Assembly: GCF_001613105.1 (NCBI RefSeq)
Contig: NZ_BDBS01000029.1
Span: 124,001-188,000 of the forward strand
From: Nocardia pseudobrasiliensis NBRC 108224
GTDB taxonomy: Bacteria; Actinomycetota; Actinomycetes; Mycobacteriales; Mycobacteriaceae
DNA: 64,000 nucleotides
Direction of reading: 5' to 3'
The notes under the pieces are model-generated. The model saw only the letters and a program-made list of their open reading frames with translations, was not told the origin of the DNA and made no database searches. The position numbers and the translations under genes are program-made. This document shows positions 41,986-50,475 of this stretch, in pieces. The stretch's first letter is position 1; each line of letters starts with the position of its first letter.

Positions 41986-43785
41986 GTGACCGAGGCGCGG
42001 ACCGAGGCCGTGGATGACCTAGGCTTGTCGCCGGCCGCGCTGGCGGTGGTCACCGAACGGTATCTGCGCCGCGACGTCGATGGCCGGATCTGCGAGTCGA
42101 CCGGGCAGATGATGGATCGGGTCGCCGAGTTCGTCGCCCGAGCCGAAGACATCCACCGCCCCGGCAGCGCGGACCGATGGGCGGCGCGGTTCTCGGAGTT
42201 GCTGCGGGCTCGTGAATTCCTGCCGAACTCACCGACATTGATGAACGCCGGTACCGGATCCGGTGTGCTGTCGGGGTGTTTCGTGCTGCCGATCGACGAT
42301 TCACTGGAGTCGATCTTCACCACGCTGCGCACCACAGCGCTGCTGCATCAAGCTGGCGCCGGTACCGGATTCTCGTTCTCGCATCTGCGACCCCACGGCG
42401 ACATCGTGTCCACCACCGGTGGGCGAGCCAGCGGGCCGGTATCGTTCATCGAGCTGTACGACGCTGCGACACAAGTCATTCAGCTCAGCGGACGGCGACG
42501 CGGAGCGAGCATGGCCGTACTCGATGTGCATCACCCGGATATCGCGGCGTTCATCCGCGCGAAGGCCGACACCACGACACTGCCCACCTTCAATCTCTCG
42601 GTCGGGATCACTGACGAGTTCATGCTCGCCGCCGCCGAGAACCGGCCCCACCCGCTGATCAACCCCCGCACCGGCCAGGTCGTGCGGGAAGTCTCGGCGC
42701 GTTCACTCCTGGATGACATCGCGGCACAGACGTGGCGCACCGGCGAACCGGGAATCCTGTTCCTGGACACGGTCGATCGCGCCAACCCCCTGCCCGCGTT
42801 GGGGCGGTTGGAGGCCACCAACCCCTGCGGGGAGGTGCCGCTGGCCGCCTATGAATCGTGCAATCTCGGCTCGATCGCCCTGCCCCGCTTCCTGGCCGGC
42901 GACGCCCTCGACGACCGGCGCCTCGCCGACGCGGTGCGGGTGACGGTACGGTTCCTCGACGACGTCATCGACGTGGCGACCTATCCCGCACCTGAGCTCG
43001 AGACGGCCGCGCAGGCCACCCGCAAGATCGGCCTGGGCATCATGGGACTGGCCGAAATGCTCGCGGCCCTGGGACTTCCCTACGACAGCGACGCGGCGGT
43101 CCAGTTCGCTCGGCACGTGATGGCACGCATCGCACGGTGGGCGCACGCGGCCTCGCGCGAACTCGCGGCCGAACGGGGCGCCTTCCCCTTGTTCGACCGC
43201 AGCCGCCGGGCGCAACACTGCGCCGCTCCGATGCGCAATGCGCAGCTCACCTCGATCGCGCCCACCGGAACCATCTCCCTGCTCGCCGGTACCTCCGCGG
43301 GAATCGAGCCGCTGTTCGCCCTCGCCTACACCCGCCACCTGCTCGGGCACGACTTCGCGCAGGTCGATCCCCTGTTCGAGCGCCTGGCCACCGAGTGCGG
43401 GGTATGGTCGGCGCAGGTCGCCGCCGACATCACCGCGACCGGCACCGCCGCGCCCGCGGCTCTGCCCGCCAACCTACGGCGACGCTTCGTCACCGCCCAC
43501 GAGATCGACCCGATCTGGCATGTCCGGATGCAGGCCGCAGTGCAACGACACACCGACGCCGCCGTCGCCAAAACCGTGAACCTGCCGGAGAACGCGACCG
43601 TCGACACCGTCCGCGGCATCTTCCGCCACGCCTGGCGAGCCGGCTGCAAAGGCATCACCGTCTACCGGGCAGGCAGCCGCCGCGACGAAGTCCTGCGACA
43701 CCCACCCGCCGGCACCGCCGACCACCCGGTCGACGTACACGGCACCTACACCGGCGGAACACCGGCACCCGGCCGGACATCATGA
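41986..43785 (+). CDS. nrdZ: adenosylcobalamin-dependent (class II) ribonucleotide reductase, short form
   Basis: 599 residues. RNR core motifs: LPNSPTLMNAGTGSGVLSGC, AGAGTGFSFSHLRP, RRRGASMAVLDVHHPDI, the active-site ATNPCGEVPLAAYESCNLGS (Cys and Glu of radical chemistry), and SIAPTGTISLLAG. Class II enzymes make dNTPs without oxygen using B12, useful in hypoxia. M. tuberculosis NrdZ (Rv0570) is about 690 residues; this one ends GTYTGGTPAPGRTS with no C-terminal Cys pair for re-reduction. GTG at 41986 is 8 nt after GAGGAGG. Confidence 0.9.
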   Translation: MTEARTEAVDDLGLSPAALAVVTERYLRRDVDGRICESTGQMMDRVAEFVARAEDIHRPGSADRWAARFSELLRAREFLPNSPTLMNAGTGSGVLSGCFVLPIDDSLESIFTTLRTTALLHQAGAGTGFSFSHLRPHGDIVSTTGGRASGPVSFIELYDAATQVIQLSGRRRGASMAVLDVHHPDIAAFIRAKADTTTLPTFNLSVGITDEFMLAAAENRPHPLINPRTGQVVREVSARSLLDDIAAQTWRTGEPGILFLDTVDRANPLPALGRLEATNPCGEVPLAAYESCNLGSIALPRFLAGDALDDRRLADAVRVTVRFLDDVIDVATYPAPELETAAQATRKIGLGIMGLAEMLAALGLPYDSDAAVQFARHVMARIARWAHAASRELAAERGAFPLFDRSRRAQHCAAPMRNAQLTSIAPTGTISLLAGTSAGIEPLFALAYTRHLLGHDFAQVDPLFERLATECGVWSAQVAADITATGTAAPAALPANLRRRFVTAHEIDPIWHVRMQAAVQRHTDAAVAKTVNLPENATVDTVRGIFRHAWRAGCKGITVYRAGSRRDEVLRHPPAGTADHPVDVHGTYTGGTPAPGRTS

Positions 43786-43849
43786 ACAGGGGTCCCCCCG
43801 ATAGCGCACGGTATCCGAGCGCCGATACCACGGCGGGATGTGTACCCCG

Positions 43850-44413
43850 TTACCGCGCGATCGAGGGCTTCTGTTCGCCCAGGCCATCCGGCCGATCGTC
43901 GCGGGCCCCGTCGAGTCGGCGCACCATGGTGGATGTGCCCCAGTCTCGGCGAATGGCCAGTTCCAGCGCCTGCCGATTCTTCGCGTCCACATAGGACAAC
44001 AACGAGCGCAGGGGTTCTCGATCGTCGGGCTTCAACTCGTCGATACGAACGGTCAACTGCTCCAGGTCGTCCCGGACACACGACAGCGCATAAACCGATC
44101 CCCCACGCCTGCTGGCGGCCAGCACCGATGCCAGGGCGTTCTCGATCTCGATCCGCTCCGGGTGCTGCGACGCGGCGCCCTCGGCGAGTGCATCGAGAGT
44201 TGTGGCTTCGAGGTAGTCGTACAGTCGGCGGACCGCGCGCTGCTGTGGATCGGATTCGTCCAATGCGTCTGCAGAGCTGCTCAGTGCGACGACGCTGTCA
44301 CGCAACGCGCGCACGTTGCTGGTAGTCGACACTCCCCGTAGCGTGTCGAGCATCGACAGGAGCTGCCGCTCAATCACATTCGCTCTCATCCCCGGCCTAT
44401 CGTCGCAGTCCAT
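43850..44413 (-). CDS. hypothetical helical protein
   Basis: 187 residues, predicted almost all helix: NVIERQLLSMLDTLRGVSTT, VRRLYDYLEATTLDALAEGA, VLAASRRGG, VRDDLEQLTVRIDEL and LRSLLSYVDAKNRQALELAI. No signal peptide and no recognised domain. ATG at 44413 follows AGGAAG; an ATG at 44389 is also possible. Two DevR-like boxes upstream suggest it belongs to the dormancy set. Confidence 0.65.
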   Translation of the reverse strand: MDCDDRPGMRANVIERQLLSMLDTLRGVSTTSNVRALRDSVVALSSSADALDESDPQQRAVRRLYDYLEATTLDALAEGAASQHPERIEIENALASVLAASRRGGSVYALSCVRDDLEQLTVRIDELKPDDREPLRSLLSYVDAKNRQALELAIRRDWGTSTMVRRLDGARDDRPDGLGEQKPSIAR

Positions 44414-44477
44414 CGCCGCTTCCTGTCCTCACACGCGACGCTCGCCTCACTGTGTTCCAAATCCAGCGCAGCCGACA

Positions 44478-44513
44478 GGGCATATCGCCCCTCGTCTCGG
44501 TGACCATCGGACA
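44478..44513 (-). promoter_or_regulatory. two DevR-like boxes upstream of the 44413 gene
   Basis: GGGCA-TATC-GCCCC (44478-44491) and GTGAC-CATC-GGACA (44500-44513), 22 bp apart start to start, as in the 24892 pair. The second and its flank (GACCATCGG...GCAGGAAACA) resemble 13913-13950 upstream of the PRT-esterase gene. Confidence 0.5.
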
Positions 44514-44845
44514 CAGCTGCGATACCGCAGGAAACAACCTGTATCAGCCAGGCCACGCTTCGATTCCCCCAATTGGAACTGCGACATCCCCCGAACTTCA
44601 CCGCGCTACCGAAGACATGCCGCGTATCCTGTAGTGCTCGAAGCTATTTCAGCGCTGAAACGCGGCACCCAGCGGTGGCGGGCAGTCTCAATCTTGCGCG
44701 CTTCGTGGGCCTCGGGCTGCGCCGTCCCGGTGGTTACCACCGCAGCAACCGAAGCGGCGAACGCGGGCGCCGTTTCGTGCCCGTGGCTATGAGGATTCCT
44801 CCGATGTCGCGAGGCCGAGATCGGAGGGCGGGAAGGGGCGGTGAT

Positions 44846-45537
44846 ATGAGCTTGGTCGTGCTGGGGGGACTCAACGGGTTGTTCTCGGGCAGCGAAACTG
44901 CTCTGATTACTCTGCGCGAGGGATAGATTCGGCGATTGGAGCGGCGTCAGGACCGGGCCGCCGCCACGCTCGTGCGGCTGGCGCGTGAACCCAACCGGTT
45001 TCTCGCCACGATCCAGATCACTATCACGCTGGGCTACGTGACCTCATCCTTCACGACGGCCGCCTCACCGACGCCGCACGCCCCGCCGTCGTGTTCCCCG
45101 ACTCGATGCGAGTGGCCGATGCGTTGCGCCGATTCATGACCGAGCACGAACAGTTCGCGCTGGTCGCCAACGAACACGGCGACATCGACGGCATCGTGAC
45201 ATTGGAAGACCTGCTCGAAGAAGTGGTCGGCGAGATCTACGACGAAGCCGACCGGGACATCGCCGCGGTCCGGCACGAAAGCAACGGCGCACTGCTTTTG
45301 CCCGGCACCTTCCCGGTGCACGACCTGCCCGAACTCGGCGTGCGGATAGACGATGCACCGACCGGCGATTACACGACCGTGGCCGGACTGGTGCTCACCG
45401 CACTCGGCCGAATTCCACGCCAGCCCGGTGATCGGATCCCTTTGCACGAGTGGGTGATCGAGGTCGCCGGCATTGAGGGAAACACTGTCAGCGCCGTTCG
45501 CCTGCACGCTGTCCCCAGTGGGCGAAACCTGCGCTGA
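44846..45537 (+). pseudogene. CNNM-CBS-CorC membrane protein, nonsense codon plus large deletion
   Basis: From ATG 44846: MSLVVLGGLNGLFSGSETAL then ITLREG, followed by TAG and, in the same frame, IRRLERRQDRAAATLVRLAR with EPNRFLATIQITITLGY. The family has LREGQ, so CAG has become TAG. The next part, in another frame, jumps directly to the second CBS domain (VADALRRFMTEHEQFALVAN, IDGIVTLEDLLEEVVGEIYD) and the CorC_HlyC domain (GDYTTVAGLVLTALGRIPRQ). The remaining CNNM helices and CBS 1 are deleted. Clearly a pseudogene. Confidence 0.88.
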
Positions 45538-45652
45538 CATCGCGGCGGCGGCATGCCTCGAACTCCCGCCCCCTCGCTGGCAGCCGACCAGGGCGCTGCC
45601 ACCGAACCGAAGCGCCATTGTCTCGACCTGCCCGCGCCGATATTGTGCGGCT

Positions 45653-46102
45653 ATGGGCGAATTGCGGTCCCACCATGGCCACGTGCCGCTGCTGGTTCTT
45701 TCTGCCGCTGTAGTCGGCGCGCTGGTTCTCGCGTCGGCGGCCTGCGGCCGCACCAGCGAGACCCGGTCCGGGACAGGCACTTCGAAAGCAACCAGCGTCG
45801 AGGTCAACCGGACCGGCGGCTTTGCCGGGGTCAATGAGTTCTACACCGTCGACGGCAGCGTCGAGGACCAGCGACGCGGCAAGTTGTTCGACATGGTCGG
45901 CAGTGAGCAGTTCCGGGCATTGAAAGACAGCTACACCGAACCGAACGGTTGCCGCGACTCGTACTCGTACGCCGTGACCGTAACCTACAGCAACAGCGGC
46001 AGCAAGCGCGTCACCACCGAGGAATGCAGCCAAGCGCCCCAATTACTGAGCGATGTCATCACCCTCACCAAGGAAATCGGGCACCGCCGCGGCGGTAATT
46101 AG
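45653..46102 (+). CDS. emfourin-like protease-inhibitor lipoprotein
   Basis: 149 residues. A signal peptide (VPLLVLSAAVVGALVLASAAC) ends in Cys that could be lipidated, although SAAC is not the best lipobox. The mature domain VEVNRTGGFAGVNEFYTVDG ... KLFDMVGSEQFRALKD ... YAVTVTYSNSGSKRVTTEEC resembles emfourin, the small inhibitor family of protealysin-type metalloproteases. No M4 protease gene lies nearby. Start ATG at 45653; the longer frame runs through the CorC end. Confidence 0.7.
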   Translation: MGELRSHHGHVPLLVLSAAVVGALVLASAACGRTSETRSGTGTSKATSVEVNRTGGFAGVNEFYTVDGSVEDQRRGKLFDMVGSEQFRALKDSYTEPNGCRDSYSYAVTVTYSNSGSKRVTTEECSQAPQLLSDVITLTKEIGHRRGGN

Positions 46103-46398
46103 CCCAGAACCGAGAATCGATTTTCAACACTCGCCAGAGAGCGGATCCGCCATGCAGACTTCTCGTCACTTACCGGGCCGGTGAGGAGAGCTGCGATGAT
46201 CGCGATCGTGGTAATGGGGATCGCGAACAGAGCGCCGATGATCAATCAGCGAGAACGGATGATCGCGTGTGACAGCAGGCCGTAGTTGTCACCAGCTGCG
46301 GCCGTCGACCACTGTTTCGGGGAGCGGTGTCACCAGAGGAAGACATCGTTGTGGCGAGGGAGCTATGGCCAGAGCCCGGCCGCGCCGCTGAACTCGCA

Positions 46399-47100
46399 TC
46401 ATCGGTTGCGCGCAGATCGGGTCCAGGGCCAGGTCATCAAGGCCCACACGGAGAGAAGGAGGACGGCAGCGGTGACCAGATACCAGGGCCAGGGGCCGAG
46501 TACATCCAGTAGCGACGGAGTCACGGGTTTCGCGTTGACGAATCCGTAGTTGGTGCCGGCAAGGGAGTTGAAGGTAAAGGTGACCGCGGCCCAGGTCGTG
46601 GTGGCCACCACGGCAATTCGGTAACTGCGCCAGTTCGGGTGCATGCCGATGCCCCAGGTCAAGTAGGCCGCCGCCCAGACCACGATCAGGTGAATCGCCC
46701 AGAAGGCCAGAAACTCGGGGTGCGGGAAGTCGGGGCTCTGCAGTGCCGGTGACACGAGCGCCTGCGTGCTCAAGGTGAAACACCAGTAATAGGTCAGCGC
46801 GTACGCCCAGGGCCGGTGCGACCACAGTGCGTACGCTGCGACCATGGTCGCGAGATCGGTCAGGCGCAGCGGAACAGCGCGACCGATGGTCGGGGGGAAC
46901 AACGCGGCGAGGTAGATCGTCAGGTACAGCGCCAGCGTCGTTGCGCCGAAGATCCTGCTGAAACGTCTTGCGGTGTGAGCATTCCGGTGAGTGCGTCCTA
47001 TCCGGACGACCGCTACCGCCCCCATCGCGAATACGACCAGCACCATCCAGTGCGACAGTCCGTATGCGGAGAACTCCCGTTGCGCCGACGGCGTGTCCAC
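46399..47100 (-). CDS. TIGR02206/YwaF-type membrane protein
   Basis: 233 residues, about seven membrane helices: SHWMVLVVFAMGAVAVVRIG, LALYLTIYLAALFP, LTDLATMVAAYALW, ALTYYWCFTLSTQALVSPAL, LAFWAIHLIVVWAAAYLTWG, WAAVTFTFNSLAGTNYGFVN and YLVTAAVLLLSVWALMTW. The pattern PLRLTDLA and GTNYGF is typical of this family. Function unknown. The GTG at 47100 is the longest start. The 296 bp downstream (46103-46398) hold only an unsupported 34-codon ORF at about 46195. Confidence 0.85.
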   Translation of the reverse strand: MDTPSAQREFSAYGLSHWMVLVVFAMGAVAVVRIGRTHRNAHTARRFSRIFGATTLALYLTIYLAALFPPTIGRAVPLRLTDLATMVAAYALWSHRPWAYALTYYWCFTLSTQALVSPALQSPDFPHPEFLAFWAIHLIVVWAAAYLTWGIGMHPNWRSYRIAVVATTTWAAVTFTFNSLAGTNYGFVNAKPVTPSLLDVLGPWPWYLVTAAVLLLSVWALMTWPWTRSARNR

Positions 47101-47379
47101 GGCTACCAGTGTCAGCTTTGATGCCCCTCTTGCCAGTGGGATCGGCGTTCATGGCCAAAGTGCAGGCTGCCAGGTGTGTCCGCTGGCCCGAAGATCGCAA
47201 CCGGTCCTGATCGCAATCGAGGTCCCGACGGAGCGCGACCGAGATCGACCGGTGATCATCCGTGACGATGACAACGGGATTCTCGAAACGGCTGCGGCAC
47301 TCCGGCACCGGTGGCCGGAAGATCCTCATACGGCGTCCGAAATCTTTTCGCGCACAGGGTTATCGGATGGGGACTCGAG

Positions 47380-47393
47380 GTGACATCGGACCC
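47380..47393 (+). promoter_or_regulatory. DevR-like box upstream of the DUF2267 gene
   Basis: GTGAC-ATCG-GACCC, 36 bp before the ATG at 47429. Its place rules against the GTG at 47396 as start codon. Confidence 0.5.
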
Positions 47394-47428
47394 TTGTGAA
47401 GCGTCGCCCGAGGTTCGACGCTGAATTG

Positions 47429-48082
47429 ATGTCACCGCAGAACGATCCCCTGACCCCGGCTGTACATACTGCTCATGAATGGCTCAAAGCGGTCGCCGAC
47501 CGGATCGGCACCGAGGACCGCGCCTTCACCTACCACGTGGTGCGCGCCTGGCTTCACACGGTGCGCGACCGCATCAGCGTCGTCGCCTCGGCGCATCTGA
47601 CCGCGCAGCTGCCCGAAATCCTGCGCGGTGTCTACTACGAAGGCTGGGTACCCAGTCACATCCCGGTCGGGCACGGTACCGACGAATTCCTCACCCGGTT
47701 CGCGCACGAGGCCATGATCACCCGCGCGGAGGTGCCCCGCTTGGCCGGCGCGGTCACTGATGTGTTCATGGACCGCTGCTCGCCCGGCCAGCTCGACGGC
47801 CTGTTCGCCGTGCTGCCGGTGCGGCTGCAGGAGCTGCTGCGCGGCTTCCCCGAAACCCACGCCGAAATCCCGAAACCGGTTGTGCATGCCGATACTCACC
47901 GGATCGAAGCCCTCGAGCGCCGATTGCAGTTGCTCGGCGACACGGTGGCGATACTCGCCCGCGGCCTCGAGGAACTGCCTACCACCAGAAACACTGACGA
48001 CGAACGCCGATCCGCCGCCGCCCAGCAGGCCCATCGCATCCTCATGCGCGAGCACCTCACCACCACAACTATCAGACGCTGA
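47429..48082 (+). CDS. DUF2267 protein
   Basis: 217 residues. The DUF2267 core is at about 12-135: AHEWLKAVADRIGTEDRAFT, VVRAWLHTVRDRISVVASAH, LTAQLPEILRGVYYEGWVPS, then HEAMITRAEVPRLAGAVTDV and QLDGLFAVLPVRLQELLRG. The C-terminal RLQLLGDTVAILARGLEE recurs in the 8648 miniature protein. Such proteins are common near actinobacterial stress genes; function unknown. The start at 47429 is chosen by alignment with the miniature paralogue and by the upstream box. Confidence 0.85.
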   Translation: MSPQNDPLTPAVHTAHEWLKAVADRIGTEDRAFTYHVVRAWLHTVRDRISVVASAHLTAQLPEILRGVYYEGWVPSHIPVGHGTDEFLTRFAHEAMITRAEVPRLAGAVTDVFMDRCSPGQLDGLFAVLPVRLQELLRGFPETHAEIPKPVVHADTHRIEALERRLQLLGDTVAILARGLEELPTTRNTDDERRSAAAQQAHRILMREHLTTTTIRR

Positions 48083-48134
48083 CCACACGTGCGCCGCAGT
48101 CTTGCTCCATCGCCGTGCCGACGACGAAAGCGGG

Positions 48135-48163
48135 GGCGGCTCGAGGGTTTCGCTCGAGCCGCC
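48135..48163. terminator. bidirectional hairpin terminator
   Basis: GGCGGCTCGAG and CTCGAGCCGCC make an 11-bp stem with a 7-nt loop between the convergent DUF2267 and hsp20 copy 2 genes. Confidence 0.75.
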
Positions 48164-48222
48164 TCCGCCCGCTCAGGTGGTGCCCGCGCCACCACGGGCA
48201 GGCGCGGCCAGACCGATCGGAC

Positions 48223-48660
48223 TCAATCGCCGGATTTCACTTCGACTTTCCGGGTCAGGTCCTTGGGCTGTTCCTTCATCGGCACGCTGACGGTGAGGAT
48301 GCCCTTGGCATAGCGGGCGTCGATACCCTCCTCCGACGCACCCCGTGGCAGGGTGATGGTGCGTTCGAAAGAGCCGTACCGGAATTCCGAACGCCCCTTC
48401 TCCTCCTTCTTCTCGGTGCGCTCGGCCTTGATAGTCAGGTACCGGTCGCGAACGGATACCTCGACGTCCTTGACGGGGTCGATGCCGGGGATCTCCGCGC
48501 GCACCACGTAGTGTCCGTCCTCGATCGCGTCCTCGACCCGGATCAGGTGGGTCCCGAACGCCGGCGCCCACGCGGTGAGCGGCGCGGCGGCCGCGTTCCA
48601 CATATCTTCGATATCGGCCAGCAGTGTGCCCGGCCGACGAGAGACCGGAATCAGGCTCAT
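48223..48660 (-). CDS. Hsp20 / alpha-crystallin small heat shock protein, copy 2
   Basis: 145 residues, about as similar to M. tuberculosis HspX as copy 1: HLIRVEDAIEDGHYVVRAEI, PGIDPVKDVEVSVRDRYLTI, GSFERTITLPRGASEEGIDA, YAKGILTVSVPM and a C-terminal KVEVKSGD. Holdase chaperone. ATG at 48660, with GGAGG seen upstream in GGGAGGTAAGGAACG. Divergent from PRT-DLH copy 3. Confidence 0.94.
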   Translation of the reverse strand: MSLIPVSRRPGTLLADIEDMWNAAAAPLTAWAPAFGTHLIRVEDAIEDGHYVVRAEIPGIDPVKDVEVSVRDRYLTIKAERTEKKEEKGRSEFRYGSFERTITLPRGASEEGIDARYAKGILTVSVPMKEQPKDLTRKVEVKSGD

Positions 48661-48735
48661 CGTTCCTTACCTCCCTGAGAATTGGAAATAGTTCCGACAC
48701 AACCGATCCCACAGCGTCCACCGGGTCACTCGGTA

Positions 48736-48749
48736 GGGCCGAAAGCCAC
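48736..48749 (-). promoter_or_regulatory. DevR-like box upstream of hsp20 copy 2
   Basis: Reverse GTGGC-TTTC-GGCCC, close to the hspX box GGGACTTTCGGCCC, 76 bp before the ATG. Confidence 0.5.
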
Positions 48750-48810
48750 CGCGATAGTCGCCGTCGCGAAGCGCCGCCGGGGAGGACTGGGGCCATCGGC
48801 CTGCCGATGG

Positions 48811-48824
48811 GTGACGACCGGACC
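48811..48824 (+). promoter_or_regulatory. weak DevR-like box upstream of PRT-DLH 3
   Basis: GTGAC-GACC-GGACC, 57 bp before the ATG at 48881. Confidence 0.3.
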
Positions 48825-48880
48825 TGTCGCGGTCTGTGACCTGCCACCACCCTGGAACGGATTGGCCAGGAGGTAATCCG

Positions 48881-50232
48881 ATGCTGTTTCATGATCGCAG
48901 TGACGCCGGTCGTCGACTGGCGGCGCGGATGCAGTCCCTCCGCGGGGCGGACGTCGTCGTGCTCGGCGTGCCCCGCGGTGGCGTACCGGTCGCGTTCGAG
49001 GTCGCCGCGGCACTGGGGGCGCCGCTGGATGTGATCTTGGTGCGCTCGGTGTCCCCCACCAACCCGAACTCGCGTTCGGTGCCATCGGCGAAGACCGTGC
49101 CCGAATCATCAACGACACCGTCGTGCAGCACGCGCAGCTCACTGACGCCGAGATGGCTCCGGTGGAACAGCAGGAGCGGGCAGAACTCACCCGCCAGGCG
49201 GCCCGGTACCGGCGTACGCGTCCACGAATTCCGTTGGCGGGCCGCACCGTGATCATCGTCGACGACGGCATCGCCACCGGTGCCACCGCCCGCGCTGCCT
49301 GCGGACTCGTCCACGCGCACGGCGCCGCACGGGTCTGCTGGCCGTGCCCGGCGCCGCTCGCGACGCACTCGCTGCGGTGCGACGCGACGCCGACGAGGTG
49401 ATCTGCCTCGAATCCCCGAGAGGGTTCCTTGCCGTGGGCCAGTGGTATCAGCGCTTCGCCCAGCCCACCGACGAGGAGGTGGCCGAACTGCTGGACCGGG
49501 CCGCCACCGGCGCCCCGGAACCGGAGGAAGCCGAGACCGCAGAGCCTCTGCTGCGCGACAACGAGGTGCATGTGATCGCCGGAAACATTGAACTGGCAGG
49601 GCATCTCACCATCCCGGCCGACCCTGTCGGCCTGGTCGTTTTCGCGCACCCCAGCGGCAGCAACCGCCACAGCCCCCGCAACCGCTCCCTCGCCGACGCA
49701 CTCCAACAAGGGCGGCTGGGCACTCTGCTGTTCGACCTGCTCACCCCGGAGGAGGAGATCCACCGGACACGGGTTTTCGATATCGGCCTGCTGGCGACCC
49801 GACTCGTGGACGTCACCGAATGGCTCACCCGGCAACCGCACACCGAGGGCCTGCGAATTGGGTACTTCGGGGTCGACACCGGGGCAGCGGCAGCACTGCG
49901 TGCCGCGACCGACCCGCGGGTCGAGATCGCCGCCGTGGTGTCCCGCAGCGGCCGCCCCGATCTGACCCGCGACGCCCTCGCGCGCGACCACGCGCCGACC
50001 CTGCTGATCGTCGGCCGCAACGACCCGCTGATCCTGAAACTGAATCAGCGTGCGCAAGCGGCGATGTCGTGTGCCACCACCGTCACGGTGGTACCCGGCG
50101 ACCCGTCTGTTCACCGAGCCGGGCGCACTACAGACAGCCACCGACCTGACCCGCGACTGGTTCCTCACCCACCTGACGCACAACCGATCGCCCGAACGTA
50201 TCACCGCGCCCCCGATCATCGATCACAGCTGA
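48881..50232 (+). pseudogene. PRT-dienelactone hydrolase fusion, copy 3, three frameshifts
   Basis: The gene starts intact (MLFHDRSDAGRRLAARMQSL, VVLGVPRGGVPVAFEVAAAL) with AGGAGG upstream. Frame changes follow near 49045 (after ILVR; the missing part resumes as LGVPHQPELAFGAIGED), near 49335 (resumes LAVPGAARDALAAV) and near 50100 (resumes ATRLFTEPGALQTATDLTRD). Between them the PRPP loop VIIVDDGIATGATA and most of the hydrolase are readable. The nucleophile elbow reads GYFGVDTGAAAAL, with Asp replacing Ser, so even a repaired protein would lack the nucleophile. This is independent support for real decay. Confidence 0.85.
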
Positions 50233-50250
50233 GTCGGGAGGTGGCCGCTG

Positions 50251-50424
50251 ATGCGGTTTCAGGATCGCGGCGACACCGGACGTCGGCACCATGGTGCTGA
50301 CATCCACGCTGGTTCGACGACCACGCAGCGGTCCGGCGTGAACGGACCGCCTACCGGGGTTCCACATCGCGCGTACGTCAACGGATTCCGGCAAGCGGCT
50401 GATCAACCGGCCGTACCCTGCTGA
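50251..50424 (+). pseudogene. 5' stub of a fourth PRT gene
   Basis: GGGAGG precedes ATG 50251, which opens MRFQDRGDTGRR, matching the first 12 residues of the PRT-DLH proteins (MLFRDRGDAGRQ). After that the reading is unrelated and stops at 50424. The position directly after copy 3 suggests a former tandem gene that has been deleted. Confidence 0.6.
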
Positions 50425-50475
50425 ATATGACAGCCGAGCCGGTCCACGCGGCCCGCGATCCGCGTTTCCGACGCG

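Noticed and set aside
46195..46300. 34-codon ORF (MIAIVVMGIANRAPM start) after GGAGAG
   Set aside because: It has a plausible ribosome binding site but no membrane or domain pattern beyond a short hydrophobic start; the evidence is too thin to list as a gene.
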